Assembly (NCBI GenBank): GCA_027494135.1 | Contig: JAOSJK010000001.1 | Location: forward strand, 785,378 to 849,377 | Length of the DNA: 64,000 nucleotides | Reading direction: 5' to 3' | From: Acidimicrobiia bacterium | Lineage (GTDB): Bacteria; Actinomycetota; Acidimicrobiia; IMCC26256; PALSA-610 | In this document: one piece after another, positions 9,236 through 18,161 of the stretch | Layout of the letters: each line of letters opens with the position of its first letter | Numbering within the stretch: the stretch's first letter is position 1 | Position numbers and translations under genes: made by a program | The notes under the pieces: model-generated | The model's input: only the letters and a program-made list of their open reading frames with translations | The model's database searches: none | What the model was told of the DNA's origin: nothing

Positions 9236-9847
9236 ATGAGAGGTATCCGGCGGCGGTGGCTCGTGATCGCAGCGATCGCGATCGCGCTGCTCGTCGTGTT
9301 CGCCGTGGTCCGTCGCTCCCCGGATACCGAGTCGGCCGCTCCGGCGAGCACCACATCGGATGTACCGGCATCGAGCACGGTGGAACCCCAAGACCAGGAG
9401 CCGCGGGCCTCCGACATCCACAACGTGATCGACTTCGAGCGCGTGGTAGCAGTTGCGTCATCGACGACGGGCTCTCGGATGGGCATGTTCTGGTTCGCCG
9501 GGAATGGACCAGATTCGAAGATGTTCGTGGGCGTCGTCGAGCCGACCGCAGCAGATCGCGAGAGCATCGCCGCGGTTGCTGGAAGCGCGGCCGATCGAGT
9601 CGTTGTCATTCCGGCGGACTACTCGCAGAGCGATCTCGACGGCTACGTCGGTAGCGTCAGTGCTCTCCTCGGACCTGGAGACGCTGTAGGAATCGGATTC
9701 GAAGGCGAGGGTATCGACGCGCGGCCGGTCATCGATGTGGGAGCCGAAAGCATGTCTCCAGAGGTCCGCAAGAAGATCGAGGGAATCGTGCCGGCGGACC
9801 TGCTCCGGCTCCGAGTCGAACCCGGCGCGGGGTTCACACCGCTGTAG
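9236..9847 (+). CDS. membrane-anchored or secreted protein of unknown function
   Basis: 203 residues from ATG 9236 with GAGCAGAG upstream. A basic N-terminus and one TM segment (RRRWLVIAAIAIALLVVFAVV) are followed by a Ser/Thr/Pro-rich linker (TESAAPASTTSDVPASSTVE). The outer domain of about 140 residues includes HNVIDFERVVAVASSTTGSR and VVVIPADYSQSDLDGYVGSV. I do not recognise a family. It is the last gene before the left boundary of the mobile element. Confidence 0.6.
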   Translation: MRGIRRRWLVIAAIAIALLVVFAVVRRSPDTESAAPASTTSDVPASSTVEPQDQEPRASDIHNVIDFERVVAVASSTTGSRMGMFWFAGNGPDSKMFVGVVEPTAADRESIAAVAGSAADRVVVIPADYSQSDLDGYVGSVSALLGPGDAVGIGFEGEGIDARPVIDVGAESMSPEVRKKIEGIVPADLLRLRVEPGAGFTPL

Positions 9848-9981
9848 GACCCGAACGCCTTCCCATTCCGCTCGGACCGGGGCGAGGCGCCGGCACTTAC
9901 CGGTCCGATGGGATCACGCCGGCGTGGGGCCGTTCTCGATGTCTCGCGACATCACAGGTGTGGATGTGATGGTCCCCGAGG

Positions 9982-10016
9982 TGGTGCCCGGGGAGGGACT
10001 CGAACCCTCATACCCC
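9982..10016 (-). repeat. left attachment-site copy (tRNA-Leu 3' fragment)
   Basis: It is identical over 35 bp to the CCA end, T arm and part of the variable arm of the tRNA at 25185. Beyond it the match continues imperfectly to about 10042, through the rest of the variable arm and the anticodon stem. There the loop reads CTTGAAC instead of CTTAAAC. No 5' half of a tRNA follows, so this is a fragment and not a gene. Confidence 0.75.
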
Positions 10017-10153
10017 CTCAGGGGCCGGCGGGTTCAAGCCGCGCCTGGCCCGTCCGGCGAGTTCGTTCGCTGACGCGTGGTGCCCCTGAGCAGGGCTTTC
10101 GCGAAACGGGAGTCCACGCGATCTGCTCCGCCGACCCCCGTTCGCGGGCGTCC

Positions 10154-10164
10154 GTTAGCAAATT
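10154..10164 (+). repeat. recombinase arm-type site, left end (putative)
   Basis: GTTAGCAAATT at 10154-10164 matches the core of the triple GTTAGCAATCC repeat beside the integrase at the other end of the element. Arm-type sites shared by both attachment regions are expected for a tyrosine recombinase. Binding is inferred. Confidence 0.5.
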
Positions 10165-10200
10165 GCTGGCAAGGCAGCCCCGACGGCAAGGCCTCCGAGC

Positions 10201-10584
10201 TCAAGCGCTTCGGCGGCTCGTCTCGGACGGTGATCCGACCTTGCGCTTGGTCGACGGCTTCGAGGCAGCGGCGCGTCCCGATTCCTGGCGCCCGAGCAGC
10301 GAGGTCCGTCGGCGGCCTTGGACGACGGAGATCTCGACGTGGCCGCCGAGTGCTTCGACGTACTGCTCGAGCACGTCGATGGTCACGTTCCGGGATCGCT
10401 CGATCGCGGCGATGCGAGGCTGTGAGACGCCGATGCGTTCGGCGAGCTCACGCTGTGACAGACCGGCTTTCTCGCGAAGCGCGGTGAGACCGGCCGCGAG
10501 GCGGAGCTCGTCCTCGATCTCTCGGACACGGTCCTTGGCCCCAGGCGTTTCGAGGACCTTCTTCTCCCACTGCTTGAGGCTCAT
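10201..10584 (-). CDS. XRE-family antitoxin (HigA-like)
   Basis: 127 residues. The helix-turn-helix (about 30-85) reads LTALREKAGLSQRELAERIGVSQPRIAAIERSRNVTIDVLEQYVEALGG, a classic Cro/CI-type HTH. The C-terminal tail is basic. Its start overlaps the toxin stop (ATGA, 10581-10584), giving the toxin-first order of HigBA modules. It should bind the shared operator and neutralise the toxin. Confidence 0.85.
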   Translation of the reverse strand: MSLKQWEKKVLETPGAKDRVREIEDELRLAAGLTALREKAGLSQRELAERIGVSQPRIAAIERSRNVTIDVLEQYVEALGGHVEISVVQGRRRTSLLGRQESGRAAASKPSTKRKVGSPSETSRRSA

Positions 10585-11003
10585 CGTCGCTTCCTCCTGC
10601 TCGTCTTGGTGCTCTTCGTTGCCTTGATCGTTGCCTTCTTCGCTCGCTTCGCAGTGAGCTTGGCCTGGTGCTCGTCGAACCGATCGTCGGCGATCGGGAT
10701 GTTCGAGTCGTACCAGCCCTTCCAGTCGTCGCGCTTGTCGCCGCCGACCAGCAGGATGGCTTCCCGTTCCAGGTCGAACGCGAATAGGACTCGCACCTCA
10801 GTCCGCCCCGTCGACCCGGGGCGAAGCTCCTTCATGTTGTTGTGTCGGCTGCCCTTTACGGTGTCGGCCAGCGGGCGGCCGAGCGTCGGCCCGTGGTCTC
10901 TGAGTACCCGGATCGCTGCGAGGAGGGCTTCAGCGTCTGCTTGCTCGAGGTTGTCGGCCCACTTCTCGCAGTCAGGGTGGAACTCGACTGACCATGTAGG
11001 CAT
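10581..11003 (-). CDS. HigB/Gp49-family (RelE-like) toxin
   Basis: 140 residues. The RelE/HigB fold is suggested by FHPDCEKWADNLEQADAEAL, LGRPLADTVKGSRHNNMKELRPG and RTEVRVLFAFDLEREAILLVGGDK. Such toxins are ribosome-dependent mRNA endonucleases. An unusually long, Lys/Arg-rich C-terminal tail (AKLTAKRAKKATIKATKS) follows the domain. ATG 11003 lies six bases after TATCAT, so the message is probably leaderless. It is first in the operon with the XRE antitoxin. Confidence 0.85.
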   Translation of the reverse strand: MPTWSVEFHPDCEKWADNLEQADAEALLAAIRVLRDHGPTLGRPLADTVKGSRHNNMKELRPGSTGRTEVRVLFAFDLEREAILLVGGDKRDDWKGWYDSNIPIADDRFDEHQAKLTAKRAKKATIKATKSTKTSRRKRR

Positions 11004-11027
11004 CCGATAATGATAGCGTTATCGGAT
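11002..11027 (-). promoter_or_regulatory. toxin-antitoxin operator and promoter
   Basis: The inverted repeat ATCCGATAA (11002-11010) / TTATCGGAT (11019-11027) overlaps the toxin start codon. A -10 element TATCAT lies inside it on the reverse strand (11010-11015). Autoregulation by the antitoxin at this palindrome is the usual arrangement. Confidence 0.6.
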
Positions 11028-11172
11028 AGGCGGTGCAACTGCCGAGGTGCCTGCCGGCACGATGCCCAGATTGGTCGGTCTGCGGGTCACCGCAGCTCGC
11101 GCAAGGCATGTCGCGTTCAACCTCAGCACTAACTCGCTCATCGGGTCGTCATAGTCGTGAACGCGGCCGCGG
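11028..11172. other. intergenic, nothing recognised
   Basis: A short gap between the toxin-antitoxin operator and the end of the AbiEi-like gene. I see no gene or clear structure. Confidence 0.35.
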
Positions 11173-12216
11173 TCATGAGACATCGCTGATCAACCCCCAC
11201 ATCTGTGCGGCGAACTCATCGCCCCGCTGCTCGTCGCGAAGGTCGCACCAAACACGGATCGGGTGCGCGACGGTCGCCTTCCATTCCTCGAACGTCCTCT
11301 CTTCGCGACGGTGCATGCCGATCCGCCATCGATCGGCGCTGAGCCCAACATTGGCTTCGTCTTCGGGTGCCGGCTCGAGACCGAGCAGGCCCGCGACGTC
11401 ACTGAGGCTTGACGCTGATGTGTCAACCCAACAGCGAACAGTCGGTGGAGACGCGGTTCCCACGATCCCGTAGAACGCCGCCCCGACACGGCCGGTCACG
11501 GCGAGAGACGCGTGACGCTCCGCAGCCTTCAAGGAGAGCCTGGCAGCAACGTCCCAGGTGTTGCGACCCCATAGGTAGCCCCAGAGCACCTCGCCTCGTC
11601 CCCACGCTGATCGCTCGGCGAGGAGGTTGGCGAGCTCGACGGCGTCGACCACCGACACCACGAGATCCCGCCCTTCACGCTCCTTCGCGACGAGACCCTG
11701 CGCCGCGAGCTGAGCGATGGAGCGCGACACACTCGAAAGACTTGCCCCTGTACCCAGAGCGATGTCACCGATGGTCACCCGGACTCCGCTGAGGGAGGTG
11801 ATCAGGAGCTCCTGGGCAATGAGCGCGTGGCTCTTCTGCATCGGTACCGACACCGTGCGACGCTGAGCCGGCTTCCCTAACCGGCGCGCACTGATCTTGA
11901 GCCGTGGCCAGCGGATCTCGGCGACTCCGCTCACGTCGATGAACGACACGTCGGCAGCGCGCAACTGGCTCCGCCACTGGAGCGGAACCGCTCCCGCCAC
12001 GAGAGCGACGCGTCCGGCGCCGCCTTGTCTCCCGAGCTCGTCGAGCAGCTCATCGAGGGTTCGATGACCTCCGGGATCGACGATGCAAACCTCGAGCGTG
12101 ATCCCGTCGTCGTACGAGAGCTTGTTGTGCCGGCCCCGACGTACGGTGAGGCCGTCGAGCCGCTCGGGCTCCTGCGGAACCCAGGGCAGGTCCAGAATCA
12201 GCTCCGGGTCGGCCAC
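11173..12216 (-). CDS. AbiEi-like winged-helix regulator (orphan antitoxin candidate)
   Basis: 347 residues from GTG 12216. The middle has a winged-helix-like segment (QKSHALIAQELLITSLSGVRVTIGDIALGTGASLSSVSRSIAQLAAQGL). The C-terminal half (VGAAFYGIVGTASPPTVRCWVD...) resembles the substrate-side domain of type IV AbiEi antitoxins and related regulators. The -10 CATACT sits six bases before the GTG, so the start is probably leaderless. No AbiEii nucleotidyltransferase toxin lies beside it. The family assignment is tentative. Confidence 0.5.
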   Translation of the reverse strand: MADPELILDLPWVPQEPERLDGLTVRRGRHNKLSYDDGITLEVCIVDPGGHRTLDELLDELGRQGGAGRVALVAGAVPLQWRSQLRAADVSFIDVSGVAEIRWPRLKISARRLGKPAQRRTVSVPMQKSHALIAQELLITSLSGVRVTIGDIALGTGASLSSVSRSIAQLAAQGLVAKEREGRDLVVSVVDAVELANLLAERSAWGRGEVLWGYLWGRNTWDVAARLSLKAAERHASLAVTGRVGAAFYGIVGTASPPTVRCWVDTSASSLSDVAGLLGLEPAPEDEANVGLSADRWRIGMHRREERTFEEWKATVAHPIRVWCDLRDEQRGDEFAAQMWGLISDVS

Positions 12217-12240
12217 GCCTGCAGTATGCCCGACTAACCA

Positions 12241-12297
12241 CTAAACAGCAATTCCTTGCCTATACGGCCAGTTCAATCGGGGTTGCTTGCTGTTTAG
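12241..12297. promoter_or_regulatory. widely spaced 11-bp inverted repeat upstream of the AbiEi-like gene
   Basis: CTAAACAGCAA (12241-12251) and TTGCTGTTTAG (12287-12297) are perfect inverted copies 35 bp apart, just upstream of the divergent start at 12216. AbiEi proteins repress their operon by binding paired inverted repeats, so this could be its operator. It could also belong to the transfer or replication origin region. Confidence 0.45.
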
Positions 12298-12852
12298 AGG
12301 CTACTCCTCCGAATACGCAATTATCTCGACGGGCGGTTGGGGGTTCCACCTTCCCGGCTCCCTCTGGTCGATCTCGCGCTCTCACCGCGTGAGGAGTTGT
12401 GAGGCCGGCGGTCCGTGGGCCGCTACTTCACAACCACGTCCACCTGCGGTGGAGGGTGCGGGAGCAGACGATCAACGTCGGCGTCGACGTATGTGACTAT
12501 GGCCCGGCTGCGTAGAGCGCTCTCGCTGGACTGATCACACAACGCCAGCGAAGCTGTAAGCAGAGCTGTGCCGCCGCGGAGCGTCAGCAGGATCTGTCCA
12601 GCATCGCCCCGGTTCGGAGCCCCGCGCCGCCGACTGTCTGCACGACTGTCTGCACCACTTGTCTGCACGAACCCAACGTTCTCGACGCTTCGCGTCGCGT
12701 TTCGGGAGCTCCGACCGCTTATCTCACGTGAACGCGCAGGATTCGGTGGATCCCAGCGACTCGATGACGTGTCCACAGATTCCCCGGATCTCCTGTCCGA
12801 TCATGCCCAGGTGAGCGCGCATAGGAGCAGTACCAACCCGATGGAGGTGGAG
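12298..12852. other. 555-bp noncoding region with iterons, candidate origin region
   Basis: No convincing gene is present. It holds three 12-13-bp tandem repeats at 12632-12668 and a small perfect hairpin CGACGC-TTC-GCGTCG at 12683-12697. Its place directly ahead of an excisionase-like HTH gene and a relaxase makes it a candidate oriT or replication region. Confidence 0.4.
12632..12668 (+). repeat. three iteron-like tandem repeats
   Basis: GACTGTCTGCAC occurs at 12632-12643 and 12644-12655, then the variant CACTTGTCTGCAC at 12656-12668. Head-to-tail repeats near one helical turn in length are typical of binding sites for replication, relaxosome or partition proteins. Confidence 0.55.
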
Positions 12853-13053
12853 ATGAACGCAGCAGAAGTAGCGAGGCCCGACGAGGAGCGTCTCGTGTGG
12901 ACGGTCGAGGAGGCCGGCCGAATCTTGGGGATCTCGCGTGCACACGCCTATGAGCTCGTCGCACGAGGCGATCTGCCGCACTTGCGGCTCGGCCGGCGAG
13001 TCGTGGTCCCGAAGCACGCGATCGAAGCACTCCTCGCGCGCGCCACCTCGTGA
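12853..13053 (+). CDS. excisionase-like helix-turn-helix protein (MerR/HTH_17 type)
   Basis: 66 residues. WTVEEAGRILGISRAHAYELVARGDLPHLRLGRRVVVPKHAIEALLARA is a typical HTH_17/excisionase DNA-binding domain. I chose ATG 12853 because GGAGG (12843-12847) sits five bases ahead; ATG 12841 would include that site. It lies inside an integrase-bearing element, so it may help excision or regulate the relaxase that follows. Confidence 0.8.
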   Translation: MNAAEVARPDEERLVWTVEEAGRILGISRAHAYELVARGDLPHLRLGRRVVVPKHAIEALLARATS

Positions 13054-13244
13054 CCTCCCACTACTGCCACCACGACCAGCGTCGCGACCGCTGCACCGAT
13101 CGCAACTACGACACCCTCACCGTCGCTCTCCCATGCCTCAACTGCTTCCCTCACACGCTCACCGTCGGTCTCCCCACACCGCAACGAAATCCCGCACGCA
13201 CTTGCATTCAGAATGCGCAGCACGGCCAACCCGAGCGATGCGTC

Positions 13245-16200
13245 GTGTTGAGCATCGGGAAGCTCGGCCGCGGCCAGGAGGGCTACTACCTGCACACGGT
13301 CGCCGAGGGGGTCGAGGACTACTACGTCGGGCGCGGCGAAGCGCCGGGCCGGTGGCTGGGAACGATGACCGGCGAGCTCGGTCTGGAAGGCCAGATCGCT
13401 GCCGAGGATCTGCGCCAAGTCCTCGCGGGCACCGACCCGATCTCCGGCAGACGACTCGCCCGGTCCGGGCAACACCGGGTACCGGGCTTCGACCTCACGT
13501 TCTGCGCACCGAAGTCGGCGTCGGTGATCTGGGGGGCTCGGCGGTCGTGAGACCAGTCGGGCCGTGCGCGCAGCGCACGACAGTGGCGTCGATGCCGCGC
13601 TCGCCTACCTGGAGGCGGAGGCGTGCTGGTCACGACGCGGCACGAACGGGATCGTTGCCCTGCGCGGTGACGGGTTCGTAGCGGCGGCGTTCCGCCATCG
13701 CACCAGTCGGGCCGGCGATCCGCACCTGCACACCCACGTTCTCGTCGCGAACGCGACCCGCAGCGCAGATGGCCTCTGGGGTGCGCTCGACGCTCGGCAT
13801 CTCTATCTGCACGCCAAGACCGCCGGGTACCTCTACGAGGCGCACCTCCGAGCCGAGCTCACTGCTCGCCTCGGTGTCGTGTGGGGTCGCGTGGTCAACG
13901 GGATCGCGGACATCGAGGAGATCCCCTCAGCGGTCCTCGGGCGGTTCTCGACCCGACGGCATGAGATCGAGGCCGAGATGGCTGCCCGGGGCGTCAGCTC
14001 GGCCCGGGCTGCGCAGTACGCGGTACTCGATACCCGCCAGGCCAAGGATTACGACGTCGAACCGTCGCTGCTCCACACCCGTTGGACCGAACAAGCCGCC
14101 GAGCTCGGATGGAACCGCGACAAGTTCAAGACGGTGCTCGGGCAGGTCACCCCCCTCGCCCTGACTCCCGAGCGCATCCACGAGATCGGCACCCGGCTGC
14201 TCGGGCCCGACGGGATCACCCGCCAGGCCAGCACGTTCGATCGGCGTGCCATGCTGCGGGCCTGGTGTGAGGAGCTCCCCCAGGGCGCCGAGGTCAGTGT
14301 CATAGAGGCGCTCGCAGATCAGACCCTCGCAAACCCGCACGTCGTGCCTCTGGCGCCCGACGAGCACGGACCAGCTCGAACGATGCGTCGGCGCGCGACC
14401 GGACGGCCGATCGACACGCCCTCGACCGGGCAGCGCTTCTCGACCCAGGAGCTCCTCGCGCTCGAAGTACGCCTCGTGCAACGCGCCGTCGCGGACACCG
14501 ACGAGGCGCTGGGTGCCGCCGACGAGCAATGCGTGCTCTCCGCTCTGGCCGCCCGCCCCGGCCTCTCTGACGAGCAAGTCGAGATGGTCGTCACCCTCAC
14601 GACCTCGGGGCGCTCGGTTGATGTCGTGATCGCTGCGGCTGGGACAGGTAAGACCTTCAGCCTCGACGCCGCTCGCGACGCCTGGCAACGCTCCGGCCAT
14701 CACGTGATCGGAGCCGCGCTCGCGGCGCGTGCCGCCGCCGAGCTCGAAGCCACCGCCGGCATCCCCAGCCAAACCATCGCCGGCCTGCTCAACGATCTCG
14801 ACCATCCCGAACACGGCGCCCTCCAGCCCAACACGGTGCTCGTCGTCGACGAAGCGGGCATGGTCGGCACCCGGCAGCTCGCCCGGCTCCTCGACCACGC
14901 CGCGACCTCGCACGCGAAGGTCGTGCTCGTCGGCGATCCCCGCCAACTTCCCGAGATCGACGCCGGCGGGCTCCTCCGCGGCCTGGGCCGACGCATCCCA
15001 CCGATCCGGCTCACCCAGAACCGCCGCCAACACGAAGCCTGGGAACGCGAGGCACTCGCCGAGCTCCGCGACGGCAAGATCGACGCCGCGGTAACCGCAT
15101 ACGAGCAGCACGGCCGCATCCACGCACACGAGACCGCTCCCCGAGCGCGCGACGCGATGACCGCCGACTGGTGGGCCAACACCCTCGCAGGCGACCGGGT
15201 ACTCATGCTCGCCACGCGCTGGTCGGACGTCGACGACCTCAACGCCCGCGCCCGAGCACACCTCCAAGCCGCCGGGATGCTCACCGGCCCGACCCTCACC
15301 ATCGACGCACGCCCCTACCAGGCCGGCGACCGAATCATGACCCTGCGCAACGACCGCCGGCTCGCTGTACGCAACGGCACCTGCGCCCTAATCACCGGGA
15401 TCGACCCCGACCAGCGAGAGATGACTGTCCGCACCGACGCCGCAACCGTGCTCACTCTCCCCGCCCGCTACCTCGACGCGGGCCACGTTCGCCACGCCTA
15501 CGCCACCACGATCCACAAGGCACAAGGCCAGACCGCCGACCGCGCGTTCGTACTCGGCTCCGACCTCCTCTACCAAGAGGCGGGTTACGTCGCCCTCTCC
15601 GCGGTCGCACTGAGAACCGCATCTACGTCGTCGGCAGCGAACCGCGACCCGAAGCCCACACCCCCGAAGCCGCACCGCCCGAACCTCTCGAAGCTCTCAC
15701 CCAGTCGCTCACGGTCAGCCACGCCCAACACCTCGCGGTCGACTCCGGTATCGACCGCGATGCGATCCGACACGAGATCCGCTCGCTCATGCGCGAACGC
15801 GAACAGCTCGAAGAGATCGCCCGTCAGTGCCCGGGCGACCGGACCTACGAGATCGACTCGCTCACCACCCAACGCCAGAACAACTCGAACCGCCTCGAGC
15901 ACGCGAAGCGCGAGCTCACGGTGCTCGACGGACAGCGCGGACGGCGCGGGCGCGGTGAACGACAAGTGCGCCGCCTCGTGCTGACCAACCAGGTCGATGG
16001 CCTCGCCCACAGCGCCGAGAGCCTCGACGAGGCGATCGAACGCGCCCGAGCCGCGAACGACCAACATCGCGAGTACCTCACCCAGCATGGCGACGAGCTC
16101 CACCTCCTCCCGCGCGTGAAGACGGCGATCAACACCCGCTTCGCTCAACTCGTCGACGCCGACATCGCGAAGCCACCGCCGTACCTGCGCGCGCTTGGCG

Positions 16201-16427
16201 CGCCACCAAATGACACCGCCCGCCGCAGCGATTGGCGGCGCGCCGCTGAATACGTCGAGCGCTACCGCATCGACCACCACGTCACCGACCAACACCGTCC
16301 ACTCGGACCCAAGCCGAGCGGCGCCGAGGCCATCCTCTGGCAGATGGACACTCGACATCTCGCAGCGCTGACCGCCGAGGCGCTCGATCCAACGCCTGCG
16401 ATCGACCACGGCGTTGAGATCGCCTGA
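13245..16427 (+). CDS. MobF-family relaxase-helicase (TrwC/TraA-like; two frame breaks)
   Basis: Three frames read in series. From GTG 13245 (MLSIGKLGRGQEGYYLHTV): relaxase domain with FDLTFCAPKSASVIWG; frame lost in the G run 13531-13536; then the metal-binding motif DPHLHTHV. Helicase motifs follow: AAAGTGKTFSLDAA (Walker A), VLVVDEAGM (Walker B), LVGDPRQLPEIDAGG and YATTIHKAQGQTADRAF. A second break at about 15599-15600 leads to SRGRTENRIYVV and a coiled-coil C-terminus. The open frame extends back to GTG 13050 through a Cys/His-rich stretch, so an earlier start is possible. It would nick and unwind DNA for conjugal transfer. Confidence 0.85.
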
Positions 16428-16653
16428 CGTTGAACTCGCATCACGAGGTCCGGCGCTACCCGTAGATCCAGCAACGCATGCAGCCGGCTCGAGACTGCGG
16501 GCGCTCGAAGTTGCTTCGCCGCCGCTCCGGGCGCCTCCTGATCACCGCCGCTGTCTTCCTTCCGGCAGCGACGCGCTGTCGCTCCGGGCGCGAGGGTGGT
16601 ATGACTTGTGGGCCGCAGTCGGCTGAAAGCGGCGATGAGGCCGAGGAGCGTCC
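16428..16653. other. intergenic, nothing recognised
   Basis: 226 bp between the relaxase and the interrupted nuclease gene. Only GAGGAG at its right end is clear, serving as the ribosome binding site for ATG 16654. Confidence 0.4.
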
Positions 16654-16732
16654 ATGCAGATCGCAGGTTCGGTTCGATTCGTCGTGGTTGGTCTCTTCAT
16701 CACCGTGTGCACTTTGAATGTCGGGGCAAAGC

Positions 16733-18161
16733 GGCTCTTCGGATTTCAGCGGGGCGCGACGGTAGCGAGTAGGTCCCAGTTGGGACGTCCGGCGTAGAGC
16801 AGCACGCGGATCCGGTAGTGACGGAACCGACGCAGCCCGAACCCGACGCGCTTGATCCGCTTGATCAAGTTGTTGATCGCCTCGGTCGGCCCATTCGTGA
16901 TCTTCGCTTCGTGCCAGGCGACGATGTGGTCGAGCCATCGTTTCAGCGTGCGGCCGAGCGAGTGGACCTCGGGCGGGCAGGACTCGTCCTGGAGATCGGC
17001 AGCAAGTTCGGTCACGAACTCGCGGGCGACCTGCACATCGTCGATGGCGTATATCGAACGGATGGTCTCCTTGGCGTGCCATGCCATGCGCACCTCGCCT
17101 CGAGGGTCGCCGGCGGTGAGGAGACCGACAAGCTTCGCGTCGCCAGCCTCGCCGAGACGTTCATGGGCCTTGGTCAGCAGTCGTCTCGCCCGGTAGAGGG
17201 CGTCGTCCTTGCGACCCCTGTGTCCCATCGTCTCGTTCTGCACACGACGCCGACACTCATCGAGCTTGGAGTTCGCGACCTTTATGACGTGAAACGGGTC
17301 GGCGATCTGGGTGACGTGGGCGAGGGAGTCGTCGAACACCTTGCGGTACGGGCCCGACAGGTCCAGCACTCCCCATCTGATCCCGGCCCGCCACGACTCG
17401 TCCTGCGCTTCGATCCAGCCGGACACCTTCGTAGCCGTGCGGCCTTCTACGACCTCGATCAGCTTCGCCACCCGCCCGTGGCCTCCGACATCAACGACCG
17501 AGGTGCACCACTGCTGGGTGCGCCACCGGCCCTACGGAAGAACAGCGTCTCGTCCAGGCCGAGCCCTTCGACCGCTCCTACCCGGTCGATGTCGGCTTCG
17601 AGGAGTGCTTCGCCATAGGCGACCACAGCGTCGCTGACGGTATGCCAGTCGCAGTCGAGCTCTCCGGCGACTTCGTTGATCGAGCGGCCCGAACGGCCGA
17701 CCTGGACCGTCTGCCCAGCGCGCCGCCCGATCGGTCAACGCAGCGCGTGGCGCCGCTATCCGCTCATCGACGATGGTCCACGACCCGGCCCCGCACTCCA
17801 CCTGGCGGCACCACCACCGGTGCTTGTGCCACGAGAGCCGGGTCGGACGGCCGAAGCACGGAAGATCGACCAGCACCACCACGGCACGGTCCTTCACCGC
17901 CGCACGGCAGCCGCACTCGCTACACCACGCCCCATCCACCCGGGACTCGATGTGGATGCACAGCGGTGCGCCCGCCACGTCCTCGACGCCGAGCACGTTG
18001 ACCTCGGGCAGACCGATCAACAGCTCGCACATGCGCGTAGGGTTGCTCTCCACAGGGGCTCTCCAGGATCGACGGCGTAGACACCACCGATTCTGTTGAG
18101 CCCCTGCACCGCGACCGCGGACCCTCCTACACGATCAGACCCCGCTCAGATCCGAAGCGCC
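16733..18161. mobile_element. complete insertion sequence, probably ISL3 family (1,429 bp)
   Basis: Terminal inverted repeats lie at 16733-16754 (begins GGCTCTTCGGATTTCAGC) and 18140-18161 (inward GGCGCTTCGGATCTGAGC), 19 of 22 positions alike. The 8-bp target GGCAAAGC is duplicated exactly at 16725-16732 and 18162-18169. Eight-bp duplications and a transposase with an N-terminal zinc-finger-like region fit ISL3. Confidence 0.9.
16746..18053 (-). CDS. ISL3-family transposase (two compensating frame breaks)
   Basis: From ATG 18053: an N-terminal Cys-rich finger (WCSECGCRAAVKDR...WWCRQVECGAGSW) and the start of the HTH region (ALTDRAARW). A shift follows near 17720. The middle frame gives INEVAGELDCDWHTVSDAVV and LGLDETLFFRRAG. 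A second shift near 17515 returns to the long C-terminal frame with GVLDLSGPYRKVFDDSLAHVTQIADPFHV, the DDE-type catalytic region, and NGPTEAINNLIKRIKRVGFG. The span is 436 codons and a multiple of three, so the two indels cancel. The stop lies inside the terminal repeat. Confidence 0.85.

Noticed and set aside
9982-10050. Second tRNA gene (apparent UGA anticodon)
   Set aside because: Only the 3' part folds; there is no acceptor 5' strand or D arm. It is an attachment-site fragment.
12423-12776. 117-codon reverse frame in the relaxase upstream region
   Set aside because: It covers the iterons, has no ribosome binding site and its sequence resembles no family.
16654-16732. Lipobox at ITVC in the nuclease signal peptide
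   Set aside because: Val at -1 is not a normal lipobox residue, so I treat it as an ordinary signal peptide or anchor.
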